Below are positions 53,301 through 63,430 of a DNA stretch of 64,000 bases, piece after piece. The DNA comes from Tanytarsus gracilentus (taxonomy: Eukaryota; Arthropoda; Insecta; Diptera; Chironomidae), in assembly GCA_038502055.1 (NCBI GenBank), contig JAXRKN010000036.1, positions 868,001 through 932,000 on the forward strand, in the 5' to 3' direction. The notes under the pieces are model-generated. The model searched no databases. It saw nothing but the letters and a program-made list of their open reading frames with translations, and was not told the origin of the DNA. Position numbers and translations under genes: made by a program. The number at the start of each line of letters is the position of its first letter. Position 1 is the stretch's first letter.

Positions 53301-56300
53301 GTCGTCTGTCGTCTGTCGTCCGTCTGTTCCATCGAGATCTCGGCCCCTAGACCAGCTAGAGACTTCGGGTTTTCGCCAGATGGTAGCTCTGTGGCTCTAG
53401 TTTAGCCATTTTAGGAATTTTTTGGGTCATGACCATAGGTCGTGCCACGGACAGCCATAATGTCCATTTTTCATACAAAATTGCACTTATATGGCTTCAT
53501 GGGTATCGTTGAACTCGGGATTGGACAGGAATTGGTTGCTAGTGGAACATGATGGAAAATGGAACATGATGGAAAATGGAACATAATGGAAAATGGAACA
53601 TGATGGAAAAATGTAACATGATGGAAAATGAAACATGATGGAAAATGGAACATGATGGAAAATGGAACATAATGGAAAATGGAACATGATGGAAAAATGG
53701 AACATGATGGAAAATGGAACATGATGGAAAATGGAACATAATGGAAAATGGAACATGATGGAAAATGGAAAATAATGGAAAATGGATCATGATGGAAAAT
53801 GGAACATGATGGAAAATGGAACATGATGAAAAATGGAACATAATGGAATATGGAACATGATGGAAAATGGAACATGATGGAAAATGGAACATGATGAAAA
53901 ATGGAACATGATGGAAAATAACTTCTCTAAAATGATTTCTCTAAGCCTTCCCCAATTTTTCATATATAAGGCAAAAATTTTCTCTCTCAAGCTCATTTAT
54001 ATTTCAACCACGGAAGAGTCAACATCGTAAGGTAAGGCTTCCCCTATAAGGCTTCCCCAAGGCTTCACCTAAAAGGCTTCCCCAAGACTTCTCCTAAAAG
54101 GCTTCCCCTAAAAGGCTTCCCCAGAGGCTTCCCCAAGGCTTCACCTAAAAGGCTTCCCCAAAATGACTTTCAATACCGATCTGTTACAGTGGGTTACGCG
54201 GCAACACCCACGTGTGGGTTTTGAAACATTTTTTTTTTGAAAATTATTATTTATCAATGGATAAATCTCTTTTATAAAAAAATCTGAGGAGAATTTTTTA
54301 AATTAATTTTTCTGCTTTTTAATTAAATTTCAGCTTAAACTTTAATAAATTTGATTTGTAAACCAAGCGCATGATAGGATTTAGTATGACTTGAATATTA
54401 ATCAAAAATTAAATTGTCCAACTGAAATTGCAAATTCTGATCGTTTTCGCCAAACGGCAGTTAAAAATGAAGATCCGCGAATTTTTTACTTGAGTTTAAA
54501 AATCATACGAGAAAATAATTTAATTTAAGCTTGATTGCGGGGTGAATGCTCCGACGATTTTCGATGCATGTTTTTAACTCAAAAAAAGTTTGACAAAATA
54601 AAATTTTTAAAAAATTTAAAAATAATTTTTTAACATCTTTTAACATTAAAAATTATTTTTATTTTTTTTTAATTTAAAAAATTAGACCACCAACTCGACG
54701 CTCATCCACTGGGCAGTGTGCATGCCATCATCGTGCTCAAATGAGGAGGTGAAGGAGATTTTGAGTGCTTTAACTGGTCGAGATGACGTTAATGTTGACT
54801 CCCGAAAGTGTCAAGTGAATGAAACTTCTCAGTATAACGTCATTGATTTCGTTTTTGGGTATGATCCGACAAAATATTCAAAAAATAATAATTTTCAAGA
54901 TTTTTTCTATAGCTTTACGTTGGTGAGCTTTTTGTCAATCGTCACGTTCAGTTCTTTGTATCACATTTACGTAATAAACACATCAAAAGGCGGAAAGCTG
55001 CGAAATGATCGATCATTCGAAGAAATTGTGAAATCTTTTTCAGTCATTTGTGAGTTTTTAAAAAAATTCTTAAAAAAATAATTTTAACAAAATTTTCTCA
55101 GCAAATCTTAAGAAACTTGTAAAAGAGAGCAAAGATGAGTATGGACTGAGTTGTCTCAATGGAATTAAAGCTGTCGCAATGTTTTGCATAATTTCCGGGC
55201 ATGCTCTTGTGTTTATGCTGGGCGGTCCGCTCCAAAACACCGAATTTTATGCTCATCAGAGTCAAATGATTCAAAATGCTTTCATCATCAACTCGCCGCT
55301 GTTTGTCGACTCATTTTTATTGCTCTCTGGATTTTTGTTTGCACGCCTGGTGTTGATTGAGATGGACAAACGAAGAGGAAAAATTAATTTCGGACTTTTA
55401 TATGTTTTCCGATATTTGAGGTGGGAAAAATATTTTTTTTAAATGAAACCAATTTTATTTTCTTTTAAATACAAAAAAAAAGGTTGACACCAGCATATTT
55501 AATGATGATCGGCTTGTATTCAACATGGTTCATAAGGATAGGCGAGGGTCCATTGTGGAAGCAGAGAATTTCACTCGAACAAGAGAGATGTCAACAGTCG
55601 TGGTGGAAAAATATTTTGTACATCAACAATTATTATGGAAACGATGCACTTTGTATGTTTCAGTCTTGGTACTTGGCAGGTGAGATTTCGATTCATTTTT
55701 TCTGCTGCGTGTTTTCGATTCTCTTCAGTTCGACTTCTTTTTTCTTGAGAAATTCACAAAAACTTATTGTCACCTTTTTTTGACGCAAATCATTTGTCAT
55801 TTCCGGTCGATTTAGTTTGAGTTGCTTTTCGACGTGTTCTCTGTAGTGCACAATCCATGCCGGCTGCTCTTGATGTGGTCGTCTGATAATTTCTGACTTG
55901 CGTCGTGCAATTTTTGGCTTAATCACGGGAAATTTTGAGTATTTATCTTTAGCCGGTATTGGAATGAAATTAGCCGCAGTCAAATTTATGACCGACAGCA
56001 CTCGATGAGGTGTGTGATACTCGCAAGCTTTCTTCACTGCAAATTTACTACTTTCAGATTCCATTACTCGAAAAATTTTAGAAATTAAAAAATCAATTAA
56101 ATTTTCATTGAACACTTGATTAATTTTTTCTTTTCTTTTTTCAACTTTAGCTGACACTCAGCTGTTCATTCTTGCTCCATTATTCATTTATCCTTTATGG
56201 AAGTGTAAAAAAGTTGGACTTCATCTCATCGCAGGAGCTGCAATTGTTAGCGTAATAGTTCCATTCTATTTAACCTTCACACAAAATTTAGATCCCACCT

Positions 56301-57264
56301 TCATGATTTTTCAAAAGTAGGAATTTTTAATTTATAAAAATGATTGAGAAATTTTTAAATTGCTCTTTTCCTAATTTAGTGAAATTTCCGATTTATCGAC
56401 GAACAATTATTTCATCAACACTTATGGAAAGACTCACATGAGGGCAACGTCTTACGTGTTTGGAATTCTTGCTGGATTTATTGCTTATTATGTGCACAAG
56501 AACAAGTAAGAAAAATTATTGAGAGGAACTCAAGTTCTTAAACTTTAAAATATAATTAAATTTTCTTCAATTTATTTTTGATAATTTGATTTTTTTCTTC
56601 TAAAAATTCAGACTCGAAATCTCACAAAAAGCTCGCAACTTCATGTGGTTATTTTCAACAATTGTCGGCGTCATCTCGATGTATTCTGTAACTCTTTACT
56701 ACGTGCCAACTTACAAATATTCACAACTAGAAAGTGCACTCTACAACAGCCTTCATCGACTAGGTTGGAGTATCTTCACCGGATGGATGGTTCTTGGTTG
56801 TGTAACCAGTGAAGGAAATGCTTTAAAATCTTTCCTCTCGTCGCAAGCTCTCGTGCCAATTAGTCGTTTAACTTACTGCGCTTATCTTACGAACGGATTC
56901 ATTGAACTCTATTTGGCGGCCAGTATTCGAACACCAAAATTTATGAGTGTCACCAATTTGGTAAATATTTAAAATAGCTCAAAATATTGACATTGTGCTA
57001 ATTTCCTTATTTCCTCTTCGAAAAAAATAAAATACGCGACAATAATACGTGATGCAGACTGGTGAAACATTATCGCATGTCGCTCTCACATTTTTAGCTG
57101 CTCTCGTGCTTTGTCTAATGTTTGAGTCACCAATACATGGACTCGAGAAAATGCTCTTACGAAGAAATGCGTCAACGATACGAGATGCAAAACGAAGCGA
57201 ATCAGATGATCTCAATGTCGTGAGCACAAGTAGTAGTCCAAGCACGTCTGAAGCCTCTACATAG
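50322..57264 (+). CDS. NRF-6-like membrane acyltransferase, nine coding exons
   Basis: Exons 50322..50526, 53005..53198, 54686..55049, 55102..55420, 55483..55679, 56151..56316, 56380..56505, 56612..56960 and 57058..57264 join in consistent phase to 708 aa. ATG 50322 starts a signal peptide (MKIKKLKISAIIFLVC). The NRF domain includes GIDYQLGNFDQC and LIHWAVCMPSSCSNEEV. The acyltransferase-3 domain has LNGIKAVAMFCIISGHA, RYLRLTPAYLMMIG, SWYLAADTQLFILAP and SYVFGILAGFIAYY, followed by multiple membrane helices and a Ser-rich tail (SSSPSTSEAST). Short introns are typical of the organism, but intron 1 is 2.5 kb, intron 2 holds a helentron-like element (53243-54230) and intron 5 holds an antisense ORF. 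AATAAA at 57418-57423. Likely a lipid-related transport or acyl-transfer role; substrate unknown. Convergent with the third paralog. Confidence 0.9.
50628..50900. repeat. Imperfect ~115-bp tandem duplication in intron 1
   Basis: A GGGACTGCA(A)n...TTTTCATCAAAAATTG...GGGATGAA...TTTGAAAATTTAAA unit at about 50638 recurs at about 50753 (GGAACTGCAG(A)n). It is followed by three shorter ACTTTGAAAATTTAAA repeats to about 50900. Confidence 0.6.
53543..53919 (+). repeat. 17-bp minisatellite (helentron copy 2), ~22 units
   Basis: Unit GGAACATGATGGAAAAT with few substitutions and some 1-bp insertions. The minus strand is stop-free in all frames, explaining apparent ORFs of 89-134 codons. Confidence 0.95.
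54034..54165 (+). repeat. GGCTTCCCC minisatellite (helentron copy 2)
   Basis: Units such as AAAAGGCTTCCCC and AAGGCTTCACCT. Compared with copy 1, this array is inverted relative to the neighbouring 17-bp array. Confidence 0.85.
55693..56064 (-). CDS. 123-aa basic protein of unknown function, nested antisense in an acyltransferase intron
   Basis: Open from ATG 56064 (MESESSKFAVKKAC) to a TGA at 55693. It lies wholly within intron 5 (55680-56150) of the second NRF-6-like gene, on the opposite strand. Composition is protein-like and not low-complexity: YHTPHRVLSVINL, PAWIVHYREHVEKQLKLNRP, and a Lys-rich C-terminus (CEFLKKKEVELKRIE). No signal peptide or membrane segment. No family is recognised. 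Its 3' UTR would have to overlap host exon 5. An upstream in-frame extension exists but reads through the host's pyrimidine tract, so the internal ATG is preferred. An untranscribed open intron is the alternative. Confidence 0.5.
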   Translation of the reverse strand: MESESSKFAVKKACEYHTPHRVLSVINLTAANFIPIPAKDKYSKFPVIKPKIARRKSEIIRRPHQEQPAWIVHYREHVEKQLKLNRPEMTNDLRQKKVTISFCEFLKKKEVELKRIENTQQKK

Positions 57265-57742
57265 TGCATCATTCATAAATTTCTCAGAGAGTTTAACTTA
57301 TAATTTATAAATGTTTTGTGTGTCTGATGATGTGTGAACGAACGTAAGTGCGAAAGAGAGGAAGAGAAAAAAAGCTGTTGTGTGATTTAGCTTTAAAAAG
57401 TCACATGTGACATTTTTAATAAATAACTTCTTGGTACATAAGAACATTTCCTTGCCTGTGGTGCCTGTATTGCATTAATAATTTTAATTAAAACTTAGCA
57501 TTTAAGTTTGTAGAATAAAAAAGGAAATAAATTTTTATTAACTTGAATTTTTAAAAAAATGTGAAGAACTTTTTCTAACTGAAATTCAAGGTTGGAAAAA
57601 AAGTCAAAAAAATTTATTTTTAACAATAAGGAGCAGAAATTTTATTTAAGAATTTAACAAAAAAAAGTTTCACAAACATCTCGAATTTAATAATAAACCT
57701 GTGAAAATTAAGCTCACGTAAAAAATGTCAATTAAAATCGCT
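57265..57742. other. convergent 3' intergenic region of two acyltransferase genes
   Basis: 478 bp between two facing stops. Contains AATAAA at 57418-57423 for the plus-strand gene. Several TTTATT strings (for example near 57534 and 57639) could serve the minus-strand gene. Confidence 0.6.
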
Positions 57743-60700
57743 TTATTCGTCGGTAACTTCCCACTTCCAACGTCGTGCATTCATCGAGCTTTTTGGTTTT
57801 TCTTCTTCTATTTCGGTTTCTTTAACTTTGCCATTCACGTGCCTGAAAATTGACTTAAAGAATTATTTTTGATTCATCAAAATCTACAATTAAATTCTTA
57901 CTCGCCATTGACATTTTCATCGTAATCGTATGAGTTATATTTGGATTTCACAGGTCTGAAAACGTAAACTTCCTCCTCTTCGGTGTTTCCAAATGGACTC
58001 TCAAAATCATCGACAGACGATTCTCTTCGATTTGAGTCGATATTCTCAACAGATTTTATTTCATTTTTGCTGACGAAGAAGTTTGAATTCATGAGAAGTT
58101 TTACGATATTTTGGGTTGGCAAGTCAACAGTGAGTGTAAATAATAAAGCAATTATTAGAACCATGCACGTTTCCATACGATCTAAGTAGGCGAGAACGTT
58201 AAATTCTTCGCTACTCTTAAGCGTGCCGCTGAAGTAGAAAAACACCAAAAATATAATGAGATAAATTGAGTATGAAATGCGACTAATAAAAATCATCGCA
58301 CGTGAGCTCAAAGCACAATTGAGTTTCCAACTGGCGTCATTGTAACACGCGAAAATAATCCAAGCAATGCTAAGAGACCATAAGAGTGGTGCGAGAGCTG
58401 AATATTGAGCGGCTGCCGATGGATCGTATTGATAGTCTTTGTGAGAGAGATTTGAGGGTTTATAGAAGCACCAAATTATGCAGGTGAGAGTTGAAAGCCA
58501 TCCACTCACAATTGCACCTTTCGGAAGTTGAACTTTTCCAAATTCTTTGATGGCAATTCCAAGAGCAATGCCGATAAGGTATGGTGTGGCTCGATGAATG
58601 GCAACAGCCAGTGAGAGATTAAATGTGCGATAGAGTTGACTTAATCTGTTGATAATTAATATTTGCATTATTATTTTTATGATAACATTTACTACTCACT
58701 TCATTCCATGAAAAACGACCGTTGATAAACGTGATTCAAGGGTTGATGAGAATCGTGTACCTGCCGATAGAGCAAGAAGTGCACCATATGCCGAAAATCC
58801 AAGAGCTGGATTTTTATAAATCAACCAGACGAGAAGTGGTGCTAATAAGAATAATTGCATGTCAATCGCAAGGTGATATGTGTGAGATGCACACTGAAAA
58901 AATTCAAAAATAATCGTTAGAATTTTAAAATTAAATAAGTCTCACCATATTTTCAAAAGGATAAAAGTTTTGGATGAACAAGAGATTTTTCCACATGCCA
59001 TCCTGACATAGTTCAGCATTTTTCGTCACCACATTCCATTGAGGACCAGTACCGGTATGTTCAAACAAAAATGCATAAAAGATGAGCGTGAAAAAGAGTG
59101 GCACAACTAATTTTATATATCGACCGAACACTTTCTTAAACCAAACGAGTTTGCCACTAATTGAAATCTCTTTAACGACACTAAAGGACGCGAGTAAACC
59201 TCCAATAAGAAGAAAAATGTCCTCATATAGAAAAGAAGATCGCAAAAATACCGAAAGCGGTGAATTGAAAAATTCTGTGAATTTATTGCGATTTGTGTAT
59301 GGAACTCTTCCCATTGGAATTAATTTTAGCGATAAGAAGAGCAAAATTATAGAGATAGCTTTCAGACCATGAAGACATTTGATCTCTTCCGACTCTGAAA
59401 CGCTCACAAGGTATGGCAGGTTGCGTTTCAATGAAAAGCACGACAAAAGCTTATTTGGTAGTGAATCAATATTTTTGGCAATTTCAGTTGAAGTTTCATC
59501 TTCATTCTTTTTAATTTTCGAATTTAGAATTGTGTTCATTAGTGGCGTGTCCAAATATTCGTTGAGAGTTGAAACGACAGTTGCACCGATAACAATTAAA
59601 ATTATCACGCTGAAAATTAATAAAATTTTTAAATTAAACTCTTAAATTTAAATAATTTCTTTACCATGTCGCAAAAACTTTCCAGTCACTTTTAATCACC
59701 GATATTGTGTGTGCACTCTTTCTCATATAGCAACTATCCTCATCGACACTGATGTGCAATTTAATCCCCGTCGAGTTGTAAGGTCCAATGAAGGATTCCA
59801 AAATATGGTCAGCATCGTTGAATGTGCACGCTGATGGCAAACACAGTCCCCAATTGATTGTCGAGTAACGTGGAAAGAAGTGGCTTGGCTAAAATAATTT
59901 AAAATATCCATCAATATTATTTTCATGGCCAATTAATCATCGCCAACTCACATCATTGATTGAGCTTCGAATAAAATTCCTTCCCTGCATGAGGTGAACT
60001 GGCAGCTTGAGCTGATCTACGGCAGCAACAACATCAATATTTGCCAAGCAATATTTTCCTTTCATCTTCATCGTGTTCGATTCAGAAATTTTAATTTTTT
60101 GCGATATCTTTGTGCAGAGATCAAAATCGCCGAGTTGATTAACGTTTCCACGCAAAAGGCCTGAAGGCAATTTTGCATTTGCATCCATCATTTGAAGAGC
60201 CCAAAGTTTTTGACCACGCAATTGTCGTTGAAAGACTTCGCCTGAAAAATTTAAATTGAAATTTTCCCGCCAAATTTTTTAATCTCGATTTTTCATGAAT
60301 ATTCTCACCTTGTTTTTGGCATTCAGGATTTTTAACTCTGGCATAGTCGGGTACAAAGGATGGAAGATTTAACAAAAGCTTTTCGAATTGCTTGTGAGCC
60401 AAGTGAACTTCTTCTTTTGATCGCTTTGATTGTTGTGGCTTTTTGACTTCATGCCGTGGGGTAGGCGTTGTTGGAGTGTCTTCGACATTATCTGAATCAT
60501 CGTCAGCCACGGGTTCACTTGGTTTTGCAATTTCTTCTTCTACAACTTGGACAATTAATTTTTCAGTTTTATGTTCGTCTTGTTCTCGCTCTTGTTTCAA
60601 TAATTTCTGATAATTTATTTCATCTTCTTCGCTTTCTTCAAAACTTTTCACCTCACCCTCAGAATCATCAGACTCGTCGAAATCAAAAACTAAATTGAAT

Positions 60701-61473
60701 GGTGTTCGATTGAAAAGTGTCGAAAAGGTTTTTCTCAATGCATTTTTAAGCATGCTCTCAGATTCGTCGTTGTCATTTGTGTCTGGTGAGTTTTCGTCAT
60801 TGTCATCATCAGACGCTTCTTCATCCTCATCACTGGATGTTTCCGCAGTTGGTTTTTGATTTCTCGCCTCTAAAAAGCTTTTAAATTTATCAAACATCTC
60901 AGCGAGCAGTGTTTTGTTTTCGGTCGCATCGTCATCGCCACTGTTGTCATTTTCTTCAGCTGATGAATTTTCTAATTGTTCGTCGTCATTTTCTCTCTTA
61001 AAATAGGATGTAAACCGGCTTATGATATTTGAGAAAAATGACTTTTTCTCTTCACTCTCTTCGCTGTCATCGTCATCACTTTCGGGGTCGCTTTTTCTAT
61101 CGTTGGAATCTCGAAATTGAGCTAATTTTGAGAATCTCAAATTCGGTCGTTTTTTAACCTCAAACTTTGGCTTATGAACTTTAGCAAACTTAAACTTTGA
61201 TGACGGTTCCTCACTATCATCTATATCCTCATCATCAGCATCATCATCATTATCATCAGGATCGTCATCGTCGTCGTTGCTTTGATCCTCTACATTAAAT
61301 TCGAGTTTTCTAAATGGATGTCGAATTTTTGACTTGGAATCGCCAACGGCACTTTTCGCTTTTGATTCACTATCGAGGTTACGAAATTGAAAATTTTCAC
61401 AATTTCTTATTGCGATCGTTAAAAGAAGAAAAATTGCGATAAAAATTATCTTAAAACTGAATAATTTTCTCAT
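57743..61473 (-). CDS. NRF-6-like membrane acyltransferase with a long acidic N-terminal region
   Basis: Exons complement(60309..61473), (59952..60241), (59665..59888), (58946..59609), (58700..58893), (57902..58645) and (57743..57842) join in consistent phase to 1126 aa. ATG 61473 (MRKLFSFKIIFIAIFLLL) begins a signal peptide; the longer frame starts at a GTG. Residues ~45-330 are highly acidic, with Asp/Glu/Ser runs such as DDDDDPDDNDDDADDEDIDD, unlike either neighbour. Then come the NRF domain (LGDFDLC, GLCLPSACTFND) and acyltransferase-3 domain (LHGLKAISIILLFLSLKL, FLLIGGLLASFSV, HLAIDMQLFLLAPLLVW, RATPYLIGIALGIAI, ISRISYSIYLIIFLVF). The typical HTWY before the helix reads SHTYHLAID here. 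A basic/acidic cytosolic tail ends the protein. Probably an arm of a local duplication with the convergent gene at 50-57 kb. Confidence 0.9.
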
Positions 61474-62150
61474 TGCATTGAATATCACGACTAGGGGAGG
61501 AGGTTACAGTAAAAATTAACACTAATTCAATCACTCGCTTTAATTAAAATGCAAAATATTTAACTCTTTTTCAATTTTCGCGATCTTTGCAAAAGAAAAA
61601 TGTCGAAGAAACTGAAAAGTTCAGGCTGAAAAATAATATTTTGAGCGAAAAAAATCTTTTTGTCGTTTAAAAATAGAAAAAAATCATTCCTCTATGAAGT
61701 TTTCACTCTCAATTTTTTTCTTGAGATATTTTTCTTCACTCCGCAGCATTTTCTTTTCTCCTTTTCGTTCGATATGATTGGAAGGTGTGCATTTATTAGT
61801 TACACGGGAGTTTCTCATCGACATTCATAAAATTGTGGCCGTGACATTTGTAATTGTAGAGAAAAATCAACAAGTGGCTGATGAAATTTGAGGTTGCAAC
61901 ATGAAATATTTTTTAAGAGACATTCTGTCGATTTCAAAAATATTGAAAGTTTTTTTTAACCTTAAAATTCAAAGTTTTTGAGGTTAAAAATAAATCCTTA
62001 AAATTTCGCTTTGGTTTCGATTTTTTATTGCAATTATTTAAATGAGATGTGTGTATACTGATTGATGTAGAATGATTTATACCAATTAATAATTTTATCT
62101 TTCTTACAAGTGTTTTTATATCAAAAATTTAACTAAGCTGCGAAATTTAT
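61474..62150. other. intergenic stretch, no gene seen
   Basis: 5' flank of the acidic acyltransferase gene (minus) and 3' flank of the DUF1295 gene (minus). No ORF or repeat is supported. Confidence 0.5.
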
Positions 62151-63035
62151 TTAAAATGGAGAGTTTCCTCTCAAACCGATGAACGGAATTAAAGTTGGTG
62201 TGCTCTTCTTATACTGTAAATATTTTTCGTCACTTCCATAGCGTTCATCGGCCTTTTGCTCCAACATTGGAATGCCGCTAACGAAAATTAATAAAAATGC
62301 GACGAAGACGGGTGTGATGAAAATTATCCATGATTGAGTGCCGCTAAATGCAGAGAGAGTTATTCCAAGCCAAAGTACAATTTCACCAAAATAATTTGGA
62401 TGTCTCGAAATGCTCCACAAGCCACTATCGATGAATGTATTTTTGTTATCGGGGTTTGCTCTAAATTGACTCTTTTGATAATCAGCGATGACTTCAAAAA
62501 GAAATCCAAATATCCAAAGTCCAATGCCAACATAATCGAGAGTGGCGAGTGGACGATCTTTCGGATGTTGAGAAACTTGTAGGACGGGGAGTAAGCAGAT
62601 GAAGACCCAGGTACCCTGTAGCGTCCATGTCAACCAAAAACGGAAATTATCCTGCTTGATCTCTTCAAATCGTGAATCGACTCCACCGCTTTTATGAATT
62701 CTTGTAAACAAGAACCATCCCAAGCGTGCACTCCAAATTCCAACAAAGGTCGACAAGATAATTTGACGAACGGTGATTTTAGTCGATAGAATGAGACTCA
62801 ATGCTACAGTTGAGAGATAAGTAAGGCTTCCAGTGAGATCATAGAATGTTTCGGTTCTTTGATTGCCAAAAAATCCGCCAGCATGGATGAAAACTACCCA
62901 CTGAACAGCAAAACAATATGCCGCCAAATAATTTAAGACAAAATTCCGACTCTTGTTTGCAAAGTAAGCCAACGATTGAGTTATGGCCACACAAATAAGA
63001 ACCACGACTGTGGATATTACTGCACTCTTGATCAT
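62151..63035 (-). CDS. DUF1295 / steroid 5-alpha-reductase-like multipass membrane protein
   Basis: A single exon, 294 aa, ATG 63035. The N-terminus is hydrophobic (SAVISTVVVLICVAITQSLA) and about seven membrane segments follow. Residues ~185-240 hold the DUF1295 signature: WIFGFLFEVIADYQKSQF, NKNTFIDSGLWSISRHPNYF, then GEIVLWLGITLSAF. The SRHPNYFGE block is the conserved reductase/methyltransferase-like motif of the family (related to steroid 5-alpha-reductase C-terminal domain and ICMT-type enzymes), expected in ER or similar membranes. Substrate is unknown. AATAAA overlaps the stop codon on the minus strand (62146-62151). Divergent from the THAP gene, sharing a ~395-bp promoter region. Confidence 0.85.
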   Translation of the reverse strand: MIKSAVISTVVVLICVAITQSLAYFANKSRNFVLNYLAAYCFAVQWVVFIHAGGFFGNQRTETFYDLTGSLTYLSTVALSLILSTKITVRQIILSTFVGIWSARLGWFLFTRIHKSGGVDSRFEEIKQDNFRFWLTWTLQGTWVFICLLPVLQVSQHPKDRPLATLDYVGIGLWIFGFLFEVIADYQKSQFRANPDNKNTFIDSGLWSISRHPNYFGEIVLWLGITLSAFSGTQSWIIFITPVFVAFLLIFVSGIPMLEQKADERYGSDEKYLQYKKSTPTLIPFIGLRGNSPF

Positions 63036-63227
63036 CTTGAACTAAACTGATTACAATTTTTTTTTGAAGAATGATCGAGAACTAGAGGCTGAACATCTGA
63101 TGGAAGTTCCAGAGCTGTAAATGTTATGAAAAATATAAATTATTAATAATTAATTTTTTGAAAAGACACGTGTGACTAAAAAAATCAAATGAAACAAAAT
63201 GGAAAGTGAAATTTTATTTAAAAAAAA

Positions 63228-63300
63228 ATTAGGAATCGAACCTAGAATTTTTTATCGTACAAAATTCTGGACAGCCGAGCGACAGCTGATAAGTTCCCAC
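63228..63300 (-). pseudogene. tRNA-like / SINE-head remnant (weak)
   Basis: On the minus strand a B-box-like CTAGGTTCGATTCCT follows a hairpin AGAATTTT...AAAATTCT and an A-box-like GTCGCTCGGCTG. A T9 run comes right after. No acceptor stem closes, so this is not a working tRNA. Confidence 0.25.
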
Positions 63301-63430
63301 CAAAAAAGTAAAAAATCATTGAATTTATTCTGTCAGAATGTCAAAACGACCTTGTCAAACTGAGCAACACACGTAAACAAATAAGGAGAAAGTTTTTGTT
63401 TATTTTAATCGAAATAAAATAATTAATAAA

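Larger units (their letters stand above)
53243..54230 (+). mobile_element. Helentron/INE-1-like element, copy 2, in an acyltransferase intron
   Basis: Starts TTTTTAGCGTAACCCACACT and ends GTGGGTTACGCGGCAACACC, the ACCCACGTGTGGGT palindrome and TTTTGAAACATT. The subterminal inverted repeat GCGTAACCCAC / GTGGGTTACGC is exact. A GTCGTCT-type tract (53296-53330) precedes the conserved GAGATCTCGGCCCCTAGAC block. The 17-bp minisatellite occupies 53543-53919 and a GGCTTCCCC array about 54034-54165. It begins 44 bp after the donor of exon 2 (53199) and leaves the splice sites intact. No protein-coding capacity. Confidence 0.8.

Noticed and set aside
53543..53919. CRISPR-like regular repeats
   Set aside because: Repeats are contiguous 17-bp units with no spacers, in a eukaryotic genome.
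53471..53996. Minus-strand ORFs of 69-134 codons with FHFPSCSIFHH repeats
   Set aside because: Artefact of the 17-bp minisatellite; no non-repetitive coding sequence.
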